Source: Pelagibacteraceae bacterium AG-422-B15
Lineage (GTDB): Bacteria; Pseudomonadota; Alphaproteobacteria; Pelagibacterales; AG-422-B15
Reading direction: 5' to 3'
Length of the DNA stretch: 64,000 nt
NCBI GenBank assembly: GCA_905182345.1
Contig: CAJJBG010000015.1
Span: 39,544 to 103,543 of the forward strand
The first letter of the stretch is position 1. Each line of letters opens with the position of its first letter. The position numbers were made by a program, and so were the translations under genes. The notes below the pieces were generated by a model. It was not told the origin of the DNA, did not search any database, and worked only from the letters and a program-made list of their open reading frames with translations. Of the stretch, positions 11,026 through 20,284 are shown one piece after another.

Positions 11026-11098
11026 CTTCTTTTGTACTCCAAATTAATAAACTGTTTTTATGCTAGCAAATACTTTTAGTTCAAGCAATGCTTCATTT

Positions 11099-12364
11099 TT
11101 AGTCAACATTTAGTACTGCATCGATGTTTGTGGTATAGTTTGGAGAACAATTTTCCTTCTTTTGAGCCCATACTCCTGAGAGCTGCTCTGAAGCAATTTT
11201 AATGGTATTCCCTCCATGTCTTAAATTAATCTTGTCTATGGCTACCATTAACTCATCTCTTATTGTAGAATTTTTTGAGAATAGGTCTACAGGTTCCTCA
11301 CCTTCAGGATAAAATCCAGAAAGCAACACACCCGCTTTTTGATAAGCATAGCCTGTCTTAAATATTTTTCTTGTTAAATTTGATGCAACTTTGACAACCT
11401 CAATTGTATCGTTTGAAGGTTTAGATAAATGAATAGATGTTGTATTAAAATAATATTTATTTTTCTTATCAAATGGATTAGTTCTTAAAAAAACTGTAAC
11501 TGAAGATGTTAACAGTTGTTCTTTTCTAATGCGCTCTACAGCTCTACGTGCAAATATTGAAACTGCCTGTTGAATATCAGCTAATTCTTTTAGACTTTGT
11601 CCAAAAGATCTTGAGGTGCAACAACTTTTTCTAGTTGTACGAACTTCCTCTAATGGCAAGCATGACGTCCCTCTTAATTCAAAGACAGTTTTTAACCCAT
11701 TAATACTCATTAATTTTCTAATCCTTGAATCTTCAGCATCCTTTAGTTGTTTAATATTATAAATGCCATGCATATTTAATTTTTTTGAAAGTTGTCTTCC
11801 AATACCCCAAACTTCACCTACTTCTATGCAAGATAGAACTGCATCAATATTTTTTAGATTTAATAGAGAGCATACTCCATTAAAAGACTCATCATCTTTT
11901 GCTAAATGATTTGCAGTCTTTGCTAAAGTTTTTGTATTTGCAATTCCAATACTGACTGGGATGCCTGTATATTGTAGTATCACTTTTCTTATCTTATGCG
12001 CGTACTTTAAGAGATCTCCTGGAATTCCTGTTAATCCTATAAAAGCCTCATCTATAGAATATACTTCTATGTCATTAGTGAACTCAGCAATAGTATTCAT
12101 TACTCTTCGAGACATGTCTCCGTACAAGGTATAATTAGATGAAAACACATGAACTTTTTCTCTTCTAATAATGTCTTTGACTTTAAATAACGGCACACCC
12201 ATTTTTATGCCAAGTGCTTTTGCTTCTTTAGATCTAGCAATTATACATCCGTCATTATTTGATAATGCAACAACAGGCTTATTATTTAATTTTGGATTAA
12301 AAACTCGTTCACATGATACATAGAAAGCATTACAATCAATTAGTGCAAAAACTTCATTTGTCAT
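11099..12364 (-). CDS. umuC: Y-family DNA polymerase V catalytic subunit
   Basis: MTNEVFALIDCNAFYVSCERVFNPKLNNKPVVALSNNDGCIIARS; start at internal Met 15 of the listed ORF. Confidence 0.96.
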   Translation of the reverse strand: MTNEVFALIDCNAFYVSCERVFNPKLNNKPVVALSNNDGCIIARSKEAKALGIKMGVPLFKVKDIIRREKVHVFSSNYTLYGDMSRRVMNTIAEFTNDIEVYSIDEAFIGLTGIPGDLLKYAHKIRKVILQYTGIPVSIGIANTKTLAKTANHLAKDDESFNGVCSLLNLKNIDAVLSCIEVGEVWGIGRQLSKKLNMHGIYNIKQLKDAEDSRIRKLMSINGLKTVFELRGTSCLPLEEVRTTRKSCCTSRSFGQSLKELADIQQAVSIFARRAVERIRKEQLLTSSVTVFLRTNPFDKKNKYYFNTTSIHLSKPSNDTIEVVKVASNLTRKIFKTGYAYQKAGVLLSGFYPEGEEPVDLFSKNSTIRDELMVAIDKINLRHGGNTIKIASEQLSGVWAQKKENCSPNYTTNIDAVLNVD

Positions 12365-12365
12365 T

Positions 12366-12758
12366 TTATTTTTTATACAACTTATGAATTGAGTGAATGC
12401 AGACACCCCAAATAATTAAATCCATTTCCTCTGAAACATGGGCACTAGAATAATCATTGTTTGCTGAAAGTAATGTAACTTCATTTTTTTTTATTTGTAA
12501 AATCTTAATACTGAGCTCACCATCTAGTACTGCAACAACTATTGTTCCATTGGTTGGCTTAATGCTTCGATCCACTATAATTAAGTCACCTGGATAAATA
12601 CCAACACCTGTCATTGATTTACCACGAGCTTTTACAATGAATGTTGCATTGGGATTAAGGATTAGTTTTTTATTTAGATCAATGGATCCTTCAGTGTAAT
12701 CTCTTGCTGGAGAAGGGAATCCACATTCAACTCCCTCATTATAAAAGGTTAATTTCAT
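12366..12758 (-). CDS. umuD: UmuD-like S24 peptidase
   Basis: MKLTFYNEGVECGFPSPARDYTEGSIDL; catalytic GKSMTGVGIYPGD; start at internal Met 39 of the listed ORF. Confidence 0.93.
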   Translation of the reverse strand: MKLTFYNEGVECGFPSPARDYTEGSIDLNKKLILNPNATFIVKARGKSMTGVGIYPGDLIIVDRSIKPTNGTIVVAVLDGELSIKILQIKKNEVTLLSANNDYSSAHVSEEMDLIIWGVCIHSIHKLYKK

Positions 12759-12775
12759 TATATAAATAAGATATT

Positions 12776-12790
12776 GTTCTTGTTTTGTTC
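12776..12790. promoter_or_regulatory. alphaproteobacterial LexA (SOS) box upstream of umuDC
   Basis: Exact GTTC-N7-GTTC (GTTCTTGTTTTGTTC), 17 bp upstream of the umuD start, next to a putative minus-strand -35 TTGACT (12815-12820) and -10 AATAAT (12792-12797), 17-bp spacing. Confidence 0.82.
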
Positions 12791-12834
12791 TATTATTGCA
12801 CCGCCAAAGAACAGAGTCAACTACATATAAAATA

Positions 12835-13779
12835 TTAAGATAAAAACTGTTTCTTAAAAAAAGAAACGACATCTAAATGGGATTGTCTTCGTGCATCCCA
12901 ATTGCCGCCTGCGTGAGCACCTAATATATCTGGTGTTTCTTTAATCAGTCTAATGCGGCCTTCTTTTTCGTCACAATTAATAATATTATCATTAATCGTG
13001 AAAGTTAGGTGGCCTTTCTTATCAATAATAGCAAACTTTTCCGTAAGTTTTACTGCATAAGGCATAAACTCTATAGGATCTATAGAGTCGAATGAATGAT
13101 GTGCATTCGGATAAACAATTAAACTAACATTAGGCTTTGATGGTTTTATATACTCAATAATGTTTTGTACCAAACTTGTCGGAGTATAGTCATCATCATT
13201 ACCACATAGTATATGCATTGGTGCATCAGACCACTCATTAATATTTGGTTTAATGTGCGTACCAGGATACAAAGGTAGATGTGCTGAGAATTTTTCATCT
13301 CCAGTAGTTAGGGAATCAATAATAGGTTTCCACGCTGAATAAAAAGCTGCACTACCACCAAGACTCCATCCCATAATACCAATTTTATTGGAATCAATAT
13401 CTGGATGCTGTGACATAAAAGATAATCCACGAAAGGCATCTGTAATCATTGTAGCTAATGTAACAGCTATTTGATCTTCAATAATTGACATCAAGCCTCT
13501 TGCTTCAAAACTATGAATTCTAAAAACAGCTATGCCTGCCTCTAATAAATTAACCATATGATCATGATGATTTCCTCTTAAGCCTGCACTACCATGAATT
13601 GCGATTACTAATGGACAAGGTAATTTGGCATTTTCTGGAAATATTAATGTGCCGTATATTTGTTCTTTTGGCTCCAGATCAATATTATTTAAGATGTGAT
13701 AAAATTCGAATGGACTTGATGATTTAAAAAAGAAAACACCTGCTTTTTTTTTATCAAATTTATTATTTATATCATCCAT
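12835..13779 (-). CDS. dienelactone hydrolase family / alpha-beta hydrolase
   Basis: VIAIHGSAGLRG, MGWSLGGSAAFYS (G-x-S-x-G), AHHSFDS catalytic His context. Confidence 0.82.
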   Translation of the reverse strand: MDDINNKFDKKKAGVFFFKSSSPFEFYHILNNIDLEPKEQIYGTLIFPENAKLPCPLVIAIHGSAGLRGNHHDHMVNLLEAGIAVFRIHSFEARGLMSIIEDQIAVTLATMITDAFRGLSFMSQHPDIDSNKIGIMGWSLGGSAAFYSAWKPIIDSLTTGDEKFSAHLPLYPGTHIKPNINEWSDAPMHILCGNDDDYTPTSLVQNIIEYIKPSKPNVSLIVYPNAHHSFDSIDPIEFMPYAVKLTEKFAIIDKKGHLTFTINDNIINCDEKEGRIRLIKETPDILGAHAGGNWDARRQSHLDVVSFFKKQFLS

Positions 13780-13820
13780 TAAAAAATGACTCTAATAGAA
13801 ATATATATATTATCCATATA

Positions 13821-13858
13821 AAAATTGGGCCTAAGCAAAACTGCAAAGGTCCAATTTT
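13821..13858 (-). terminator. intrinsic terminator downstream of amt gene 1
   Basis: AAAATTGGGCC (13821-13831) pairs with GGTCCAATTTT (13848-13858), one G-U; U-rich tail in either direction. Confidence 0.65.
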
Positions 13859-13875
13859 TTATTTAGAGCTTTGAC

Positions 13876-15156
13876 TTAGTCTCTAATAGAGTAAGCAACA
13901 ACACCAACTTCAGATTTATCAGTTCCAATTTTTTCTGCTTCAGCACTAATTCTTAACCCGATAGTTTGCTTAATCAGTAAAAGTATTATGTATGAAATTA
14001 CAAACACAAAGATAGATACAGAAAATAAACCAATAAACTGGGTTCCATATGAAGTACCAGGAGTTGTCCACGGAACAATTAAAGTGCCCCAAATACCAGC
14101 AAATAAATGCACTGGTATAGCTCCAACCACATCATCAATTTTTAATGAGTTTAAAATACCTGTACCCACATACATAATTGCACCACCAACAGCGCCAATT
14201 AAAATTGCTTCTATTGGGCTTGCGTATAATGGCGCTGCAGTAATTGAAACCAACCCTGCAAGAGCTCCGTTTAACATCATAATGATATCTGTCTTGCCAC
14301 CAATTACACGAGTTATCAAGGCGCCAATTACACAGCCACCACAACCAGCAAGCTGAGTGTTCATAAATATTGTAGACATTGCATTTGCATCCTCAAATGA
14401 CCCAAGAGCTAATTGAGAGCCACCATTAAAGCCATACCAACCCATCCATAAAATAAATGTTCCAAGTGTAACAAGTGGTATTGATGATGCAGCAAAAGGT
14501 TCCATAGATTGAATCTCACCTTTATTACTAAAACGTCCTAAGCGTGGCCCTAATAAAAGCACCCCTGCTAGAGCTGCCGAGCCGCCAACCGCATGTACAA
14601 GTGTTGAACCTGCAAAATCATAAAAACCAAGAGTAGCTAACCAACCACCGCCCCACTGCCAACCCATAGTAATAGGATAAATAAATCCACCTATTGCTGC
14701 TGCAAATAAAAAGAATGGCCAAATTTTAATTCGCTCCGCTACTGCACCAGAAACAATTGATGCTGTCGCACAAACAAATAAAGTTTGGAAAAACCAAAAT
14801 GATGCGGGTGCCCAGTTACCTTGTGGTGCAGACGTATCACTCCAGATAGCTAGTGTGCCTATGTAGCCACCTTCTGGGATTCCAAAACCAAGATTATAGC
14901 CAACTAAATAAAACATTACTGAAACGATTGCAAATTTTCCAATATTCTTGGCAGCAATTGTTGTAACACTTTTTGTTGTTACCAAGCCTGACTCTAACAT
15001 GCAAAATCCTGCTGCCATCCACATGACTAAAAAACCACAAACTAAAAATGAAAAAGTGTTAAAAATATATGCCACTTCTGTGTCAATTTCAGCAAAAGCT
15101 GATGGCATAAATAATGACGATAAAATAATTGTTAAAATAATAATGCGATTAATCAT
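13876..15156 (-). CDS. ammonium transporter (Amt family)
   Basis: WMAAGFCMLESGLV, HAVGGSAALAGVLLLGPRLGRF, WMGWYGFNGGSQLALG, DDVVGAIPVHLFAGIWGTL. Confidence 0.95.
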   Translation of the reverse strand: MINRIIILTIILSSLFMPSAFAEIDTEVAYIFNTFSFLVCGFLVMWMAAGFCMLESGLVTTKSVTTIAAKNIGKFAIVSVMFYLVGYNLGFGIPEGGYIGTLAIWSDTSAPQGNWAPASFWFFQTLFVCATASIVSGAVAERIKIWPFFLFAAAIGGFIYPITMGWQWGGGWLATLGFYDFAGSTLVHAVGGSAALAGVLLLGPRLGRFSNKGEIQSMEPFAASSIPLVTLGTFILWMGWYGFNGGSQLALGSFEDANAMSTIFMNTQLAGCGGCVIGALITRVIGGKTDIIMMLNGALAGLVSITAAPLYASPIEAILIGAVGGAIMYVGTGILNSLKIDDVVGAIPVHLFAGIWGTLIVPWTTPGTSYGTQFIGLFSVSIFVFVISYIILLLIKQTIGLRISAEAEKIGTDKSEVGVVAYSIRD

Positions 15157-15325
15157 AGTGAGTCCCTTATTTAATTTCTAGACCTACAAGAAAATAAAAA
15201 CTAAGTAGTGACCACTATGAACTGCTGCCAGAATGGCACTAAAGATAAAATTTACTAGTTTTAGGTAGAAGCAGACTCTCATGAAATAAGGGATGGAGAG
15301 TCTACTTCTTAACTAACAGAAAGAG

Positions 15326-16594
15326 TTAGTCTCTTATTGAGTAAGCTATCACGCCTGTCTCAACAATATCTGTACCTTCTTTTTGGGCTTCATCACTTAG
15401 TCGTATTCCAATTGTTGCATTCATAATCATCCAAATTATATATGAAACAACAAACACGGCAGCTACAACTGAAGCTGTGCCAAGCAACTGGGTACCAAAG
15501 TTTGTATCACTATTTGATAATGGTACAGCCAATGTTCCAAATATACCTGCTAATAAATGTACAGGTATAGCTCCAACTACATCATCAATTTTTAACTTTG
15601 TTAAAACCTCTGTACCTATGATTACAACCAAACCACCCACAGCACCAATTGCAATTGCTAGTCCTGGTGTTGGCATTAAAGGTTCAGCAGTAATTGCAAC
15701 CAAGCCTCCCAAGGCCCCGTTTAACATCATAACTACATCTGTTTTACCTTTCCACAATCTAGTAACAACAGCACAAGCCATTACACCGGCACAAGCTGCA
15801 AGATTAGTGTTTATATAAATTGTACCAATAGCATTGATATCATCAAAAGTGCCCATTGCTAGTTGAGATCCACCATTAAAGCCAAACCAACCAAACCATA
15901 GTATAAAAGTACCAGCAGTTGCTAGTGGAATAGATGAGCTTGCAAATGGAATGAGTTTACCACCGTCAAACCTACCTAATCTTGGTCCAAGAATAATTGC
16001 ACCAGCTAAGGCCGCAGCACCGCCAGCAGCATGCACTAAAGTTGAGCCAGCAAAGTCAGAAAATCCTGCTACAGATAACCATCCGCCGCCCCACTGCCAA
16101 CCCATAGTAATAGGATAAATAATTCCAGTTAAAATTGCAGTGAATAAAAAGAAGGGCCAGATTTTAATTCTTTCAGCTAAAGTTCCTGAAACAATTGAGG
16201 CTGTTGTTGCACAAAATACCATCTGGAAAAACCAGTCAGAACTAGCTGAATAACCATCCGCTAATGCAGAGCCATCAGTCCAAATTGAGAAGGAGCCAAT
16301 ATAACCACCTTCTGGAATGCCATATGCAAGATTATAGCCTACAAGCCAGAACATCATTCCAGCAATTGAGTATAAGCCGATATTTTTAGCAGCAATGGCT
16401 GATACACTTTTAGATGTAACAAGTCCTGATTCTAGCATACAGAATCCTAGTGCCATCAACATCACTAAGAATCCAGATACTAGAAATAGGAAACTATTTA
16501 AAATATAAGCTGTTTCTTCTGCAACTTCAGCAAAAGCTGTAGATACAAATAGTGATAAGAAAACTATTGTTAAAGATAAGGTTCGTTTAAACAT
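15326..16594 (-). CDS. ammonium transporter (Amt family), paralog
   Basis: MALGFCMLESGLVTSKSVS, HAAGGAAALAGAIILGPRLGRF, WFGWFGFNGGSQLAMG, DDVVGAIPVHLLAGIFGTL. Confidence 0.95.
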   Translation of the reverse strand: MFKRTLSLTIVFLSLFVSTAFAEVAEETAYILNSFLFLVSGFLVMLMALGFCMLESGLVTSKSVSAIAAKNIGLYSIAGMMFWLVGYNLAYGIPEGGYIGSFSIWTDGSALADGYSASSDWFFQMVFCATTASIVSGTLAERIKIWPFFLFTAILTGIIYPITMGWQWGGGWLSVAGFSDFAGSTLVHAAGGAAALAGAIILGPRLGRFDGGKLIPFASSSIPLATAGTFILWFGWFGFNGGSQLAMGTFDDINAIGTIYINTNLAACAGVMACAVVTRLWKGKTDVVMMLNGALGGLVAITAEPLMPTPGLAIAIGAVGGLVVIIGTEVLTKLKIDDVVGAIPVHLLAGIFGTLAVPLSNSDTNFGTQLLGTASVVAAVFVVSYIIWMIMNATIGIRLSDEAQKEGTDIVETGVIAYSIRD

Positions 16595-16934
16595 TTTTTT
16601 TTCTCCATTGATTAATTTAATAAATTAAATATCACTTAAAAATGTTGCTTCTCAATTATCTTTGTATGCCAAACTGTCAGAAAGAAATGCATAAGCAGCT
16701 AAAAAATAAGTATAGATTTTATTTACTTGCTCTGAATTCCATCGTTTGGTGAGTAGTTTCATGGCCTGATTTTTGTTATGGCTCCTGCTTTATATAATTC
16801 TATTTCTGGGTGCTGAGGTATTTGAGTTATAAACAACTATTTTATTTTCAGTAACAACTGAATTTTAAATAACGACCATCTAATTCAAAAATAATTTTCT
16901 TAGTATTGTTAACAGTTATAAAAGCTGCCGAGTA

Positions 16935-19316
16935 TTATTTATAGTCAATATATATCGGTGAAGACCAAGCTCTTGGTTCATCTAACTCTGAGCAAGCATC
17001 GACATCTGCTGGCATTCTCCAATCTCGGGTACATAGATTGATGCTAATACAGTTGCCTTCAGAGTCCCGTTCGCATCTAGCGCCTTTAGTATTAATTTGC
17101 AGCGATGGTTCTTCAATTGCTCTTACGTAATAACTCGTATCGATTTTAGATGATGCAAACTCATTGTCTGTAAAGTTAAATTCACAACCCACTTGGTTTT
17201 CAGGGCAATTATGAACAAGCCAAGGATCTTGTATACGATCTACAACTGGTTGATTTTCATATTCTTGTGGCATAACACGAACTACTTCTATTCGAGTTAT
17301 TGCTTTCCTTATGTCGCTTGGATTGTAACATTCGTTATAACAAAGTTGTTCAATACGCTCTGCACCAAGTGCTGTATAAGCATCTTCAGGGCAGCCTTCT
17401 TTTTGCTCAAATGAGCCCATAGCCTTTACTTCGAAAGTTGGATTATTGTTTTGTTCGCTTACTGCACCCATGGGAATTTTTTCGTTTCCTTTCAGCATAT
17501 TAAACCAAAGTAATATTCTAGGTCCACTAGTTGCATATGTCTCATGGCGTTTAAAAGCATTCCAAATTTGTTCTTTTGAGCGACCTTCTGAATGAACAGC
17601 TGCTAATCCACCAGTTTGCAGAAAACCTCTTTGTCTTTCAAACTCAATTGTATTAAAGCCCAATTTAAGATCTGATGTTTCATATTCAATCGGTCTATCA
17701 TCTGATATATAATTTTCTGTTACTGGATCAACAAAATCTCTATCTTGTAAATCATAAGTTGGACCATGAAGAAGTTTATCTACAAGTTCTGATGTAGGAC
17801 CTGTAAAGTCTATGTTGTTTCCAAAAAGTTCCTTGTAGCCTGAGCCAGGTGAGGCTTGGTGATTATCACTTGAAGAAATAAAACCATATCGAAAACGATG
17901 CTTAGTTCCATCTTCATTGAATTTAGTCAGCGCCATACCATATTGAGCACTTCCTCCGGGAACATAGTTAAAAGCAGGGGCAAAGCAATCGGTGCACTGA
18001 CCTGAGTCTTGTCTTTCTAACAAACTAAAATGTGGCACAACTTGAAATCCATTGCGGCCTTTATTTGCTACCTCTTTTTCAGTATACTTTCTTCTCTTAT
18101 CACACTCAATTATACCTGCCCCTGTTTCAATACAGCGATCATAAATTACTTGGCCTGCTCTTGCACAAATTGGTGTAAATGTTAGTGATGGTGATGGGCA
18201 GGTCTGTGTACCAATGTCAAAAGCTTTGCCATCATCATCTGTAAAAATACCCTTTTCTGTATCGGCATAACCATCTTGCAGACCAAAATACCTATCTAAT
18301 ATTAATTCGCCTTCTCTAACTATATTAGCAGCTCGCCAAGGCCTATACTCTTCTGAATTTCCATGCCCTGAATGCATTTCAAGCAAATCAAATTGTTGAG
18401 GGTATTGTTTTGAAAGTTCTAACCCCTTATCAAGCGTGTATGCTTTAGGAGTATAAAAACCCCAAGTTTGTCCGTGTGGAATAATTAAATAATCTTTTGT
18501 ATGTTCTTCAATTTTATTAGCTAGTGATAGCGGTGTAATTGCTTCTTCATGACAATTGAGTGGCAAGTCTTTTGATAAAACATCCGCTGAGCAAATTGGA
18601 ACCTTTTTTGTCTCAGAAATATATCTTCTAAAATCATTATAATTTTTAAAATTTTCTATATCTATAAATGGAAATGCTAATGCTGGCCATATAGGCGCAT
18701 TATCAAGCAATGCATCACGTGCTACACTTTGAGATGCAATTGCTCTAGGTGGCAGTAATTCATCTGCCTCATCTTTAAGAATAACATTGTGATGACCCCA
18801 GTGTGTATTTCTAGTAGCACCTACTTGAGTCCACTCCCAACCAATAAAAGCGACACAATCTGGGTTTGTTTTGTCTGCAGATAGTGCATTACATTTCCTA
18901 ACAGTCTCTTTTGTTTCTTGCCAACGTTTTGGAGTAGTAGCTTCCGCATGGTCTGTTATTGCCCAGAAATCAATTGCTGAACAGTGGCGAGCAAAATCAC
19001 AAGCATCAGCAACTGGATGGACTCCTGTGCCACCGACTATAGGTAAATTACCTTGGTGAGCATCAGCAGAAAATGTTGAGTGCACATGTAAATCTCCAAA
19101 TAAGATTTGTTTATTCGATGGCACATCTAAATCATTTTTTGCATTATTTTGTTTATCTATTTTATTCTCAACAAACTGAGCTGTATTTGAAATTCCGGTT
19201 ATTTCACCGGGCCCAAGATCTTCGCTAAATAATGTGAAGTTAATAATCACTATCATTGAAAATAAAAACAACAGGACTAGTGATATAAAATATATAATGA
19301 TACGCTTAATAGTCAT
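16935..19316 (-). CDS. DUF3604 domain-containing protein, N-terminal TM anchor
   Basis: ILFGDLHVHSTFSADAHQGN... (PHP-like DLHVHS), ITDHAEATTPKRW, SSDNHQASPGSGYKE. Confidence 0.88.
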   Translation of the reverse strand: MTIKRIIIYFISLVLLFLFSMIVIINFTLFSEDLGPGEITGISNTAQFVENKIDKQNNAKNDLDVPSNKQILFGDLHVHSTFSADAHQGNLPIVGGTGVHPVADACDFARHCSAIDFWAITDHAEATTPKRWQETKETVRKCNALSADKTNPDCVAFIGWEWTQVGATRNTHWGHHNVILKDEADELLPPRAIASQSVARDALLDNAPIWPALAFPFIDIENFKNYNDFRRYISETKKVPICSADVLSKDLPLNCHEEAITPLSLANKIEEHTKDYLIIPHGQTWGFYTPKAYTLDKGLELSKQYPQQFDLLEMHSGHGNSEEYRPWRAANIVREGELILDRYFGLQDGYADTEKGIFTDDDGKAFDIGTQTCPSPSLTFTPICARAGQVIYDRCIETGAGIIECDKRRKYTEKEVANKGRNGFQVVPHFSLLERQDSGQCTDCFAPAFNYVPGGSAQYGMALTKFNEDGTKHRFRYGFISSSDNHQASPGSGYKELFGNNIDFTGPTSELVDKLLHGPTYDLQDRDFVDPVTENYISDDRPIEYETSDLKLGFNTIEFERQRGFLQTGGLAAVHSEGRSKEQIWNAFKRHETYATSGPRILLWFNMLKGNEKIPMGAVSEQNNNPTFEVKAMGSFEQKEGCPEDAYTALGAERIEQLCYNECYNPSDIRKAITRIEVVRVMPQEYENQPVVDRIQDPWLVHNCPENQVGCEFNFTDNEFASSKIDTSYYVRAIEEPSLQINTKGARCERDSEGNCISINLCTRDWRMPADVDACSELDEPRAWSSPIYIDYK

Positions 19317-19387
19317 AAAACCTAAATCTAAAAGTTAATTAAGAAGAGACTAGACTATTGACTCTTACTACGTCAATTTATAAAAAA

Positions 19388-20284
19388 ATGCTAAAAAATA
19401 AAAATATATTTCTATTTATCCTGTCTTTATTTATAGGTTTATTGCTCTTAGGGATTGATATTTTTACCCTTCAATCAACTAAGCAGCCTTTAAACAGTAA
19501 GGCGATTGCTAAAGTAAATAATCAATATATCAATGAAGACCAATTCTTGAAATATGCAGTTTCTTTAGGGGCAGATTTTAGAGCTGAAGAAGATCAAGAA
19601 TTAATAGATCTTGTTTTAGAAAGAATGATAGAAGAAGAACTTCTTGTACAGCGGGCAATAGAATTAAAATTACATCATCAGGATATTCAAGTTCGAAAAG
19701 TATTAATAGAACAAATTATAGAATTTATTTTACAGCTAGACAATTCAAATCCTAGTGATTTAGAGTTAGAAAAATTTTTTACTGATAATATTAATAGGTA
19801 CAACTCTAATTCAGATATCAAAATAGAAACTATTTTTATTAAGTCGATGAATCAAGACTCTGCAATGCTAGGGAGCAAGTATGATTTTCAATTTCATCAG
19901 AGTAAATTTGATATCATTTATGATCATATTGAGAAAAATGATTTCGCAACTGCGCAAACATTATTTTCAGATCCTCAATTTATGTCTATTCCTAAACAAT
20001 TTATAAAATTAAAAGATTGTATTAAATATGTTGGCCCAAGCATTTGTAAAGAAATAAAAAGCATGCAAGTTAATTCTATAAGCTCGCCAACATTTTATAA
20101 TAATGGTTTTTATATTTTTAAAATGATTGATATTAAAAAACAAGAAGTGACTCTAGCTGACTTTTTAAAATTTAAAGAGCAAGTATCATTTGATTATAAA
20201 AATTCTAAAGATGATCAGTCTTTTATTGACTATATTGAATTTTTAAAATCTAGAGCAATAATTACTAGATATGATGAACAATGA
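19388..20284 (+). CDS. membrane-anchored peptidyl-prolyl isomerase (SurA/parvulin-like)
   Basis: TM segment then KAIAKVNNQYINEDQFLKYA...LDLVLERMIEEELLVQRAIEL typical of SurA N/PPIase chaperones. Track starts at TTG 19358; ATG at 19388 is more likely. Confidence 0.65.
   Translation: MLKNKNIFLFILSLFIGLLLLGIDIFTLQSTKQPLNSKAIAKVNNQYINEDQFLKYAVSLGADFRAEEDQELIDLVLERMIEEELLVQRAIELKLHHQDIQVRKVLIEQIIEFILQLDNSNPSDLELEKFFTDNINRYNSNSDIKIETIFIKSMNQDSAMLGSKYDFQFHQSKFDIIYDHIEKNDFATAQTLFSDPQFMSIPKQFIKLKDCIKYVGPSICKEIKSMQVNSISSPTFYNNGFYIFKMIDIKKQEVTLADFLKFKEQVSFDYKNSKDDQSFIDYIEFLKSRAIITRYDEQ

Noticed and set aside
10616-11047. 143-aa plus-strand ORF opposite the livK-like gene
   Set aside because: Antisense to a clear periplasmic binding protein; mirror-type ORF expected from codon bias.
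15157-15325. Sigma-54 (-24/-12) promoter upstream of an amt gene
   Set aside because: TGGCAC is present near 15233 but no GC element at the right spacing; also wrong strand.
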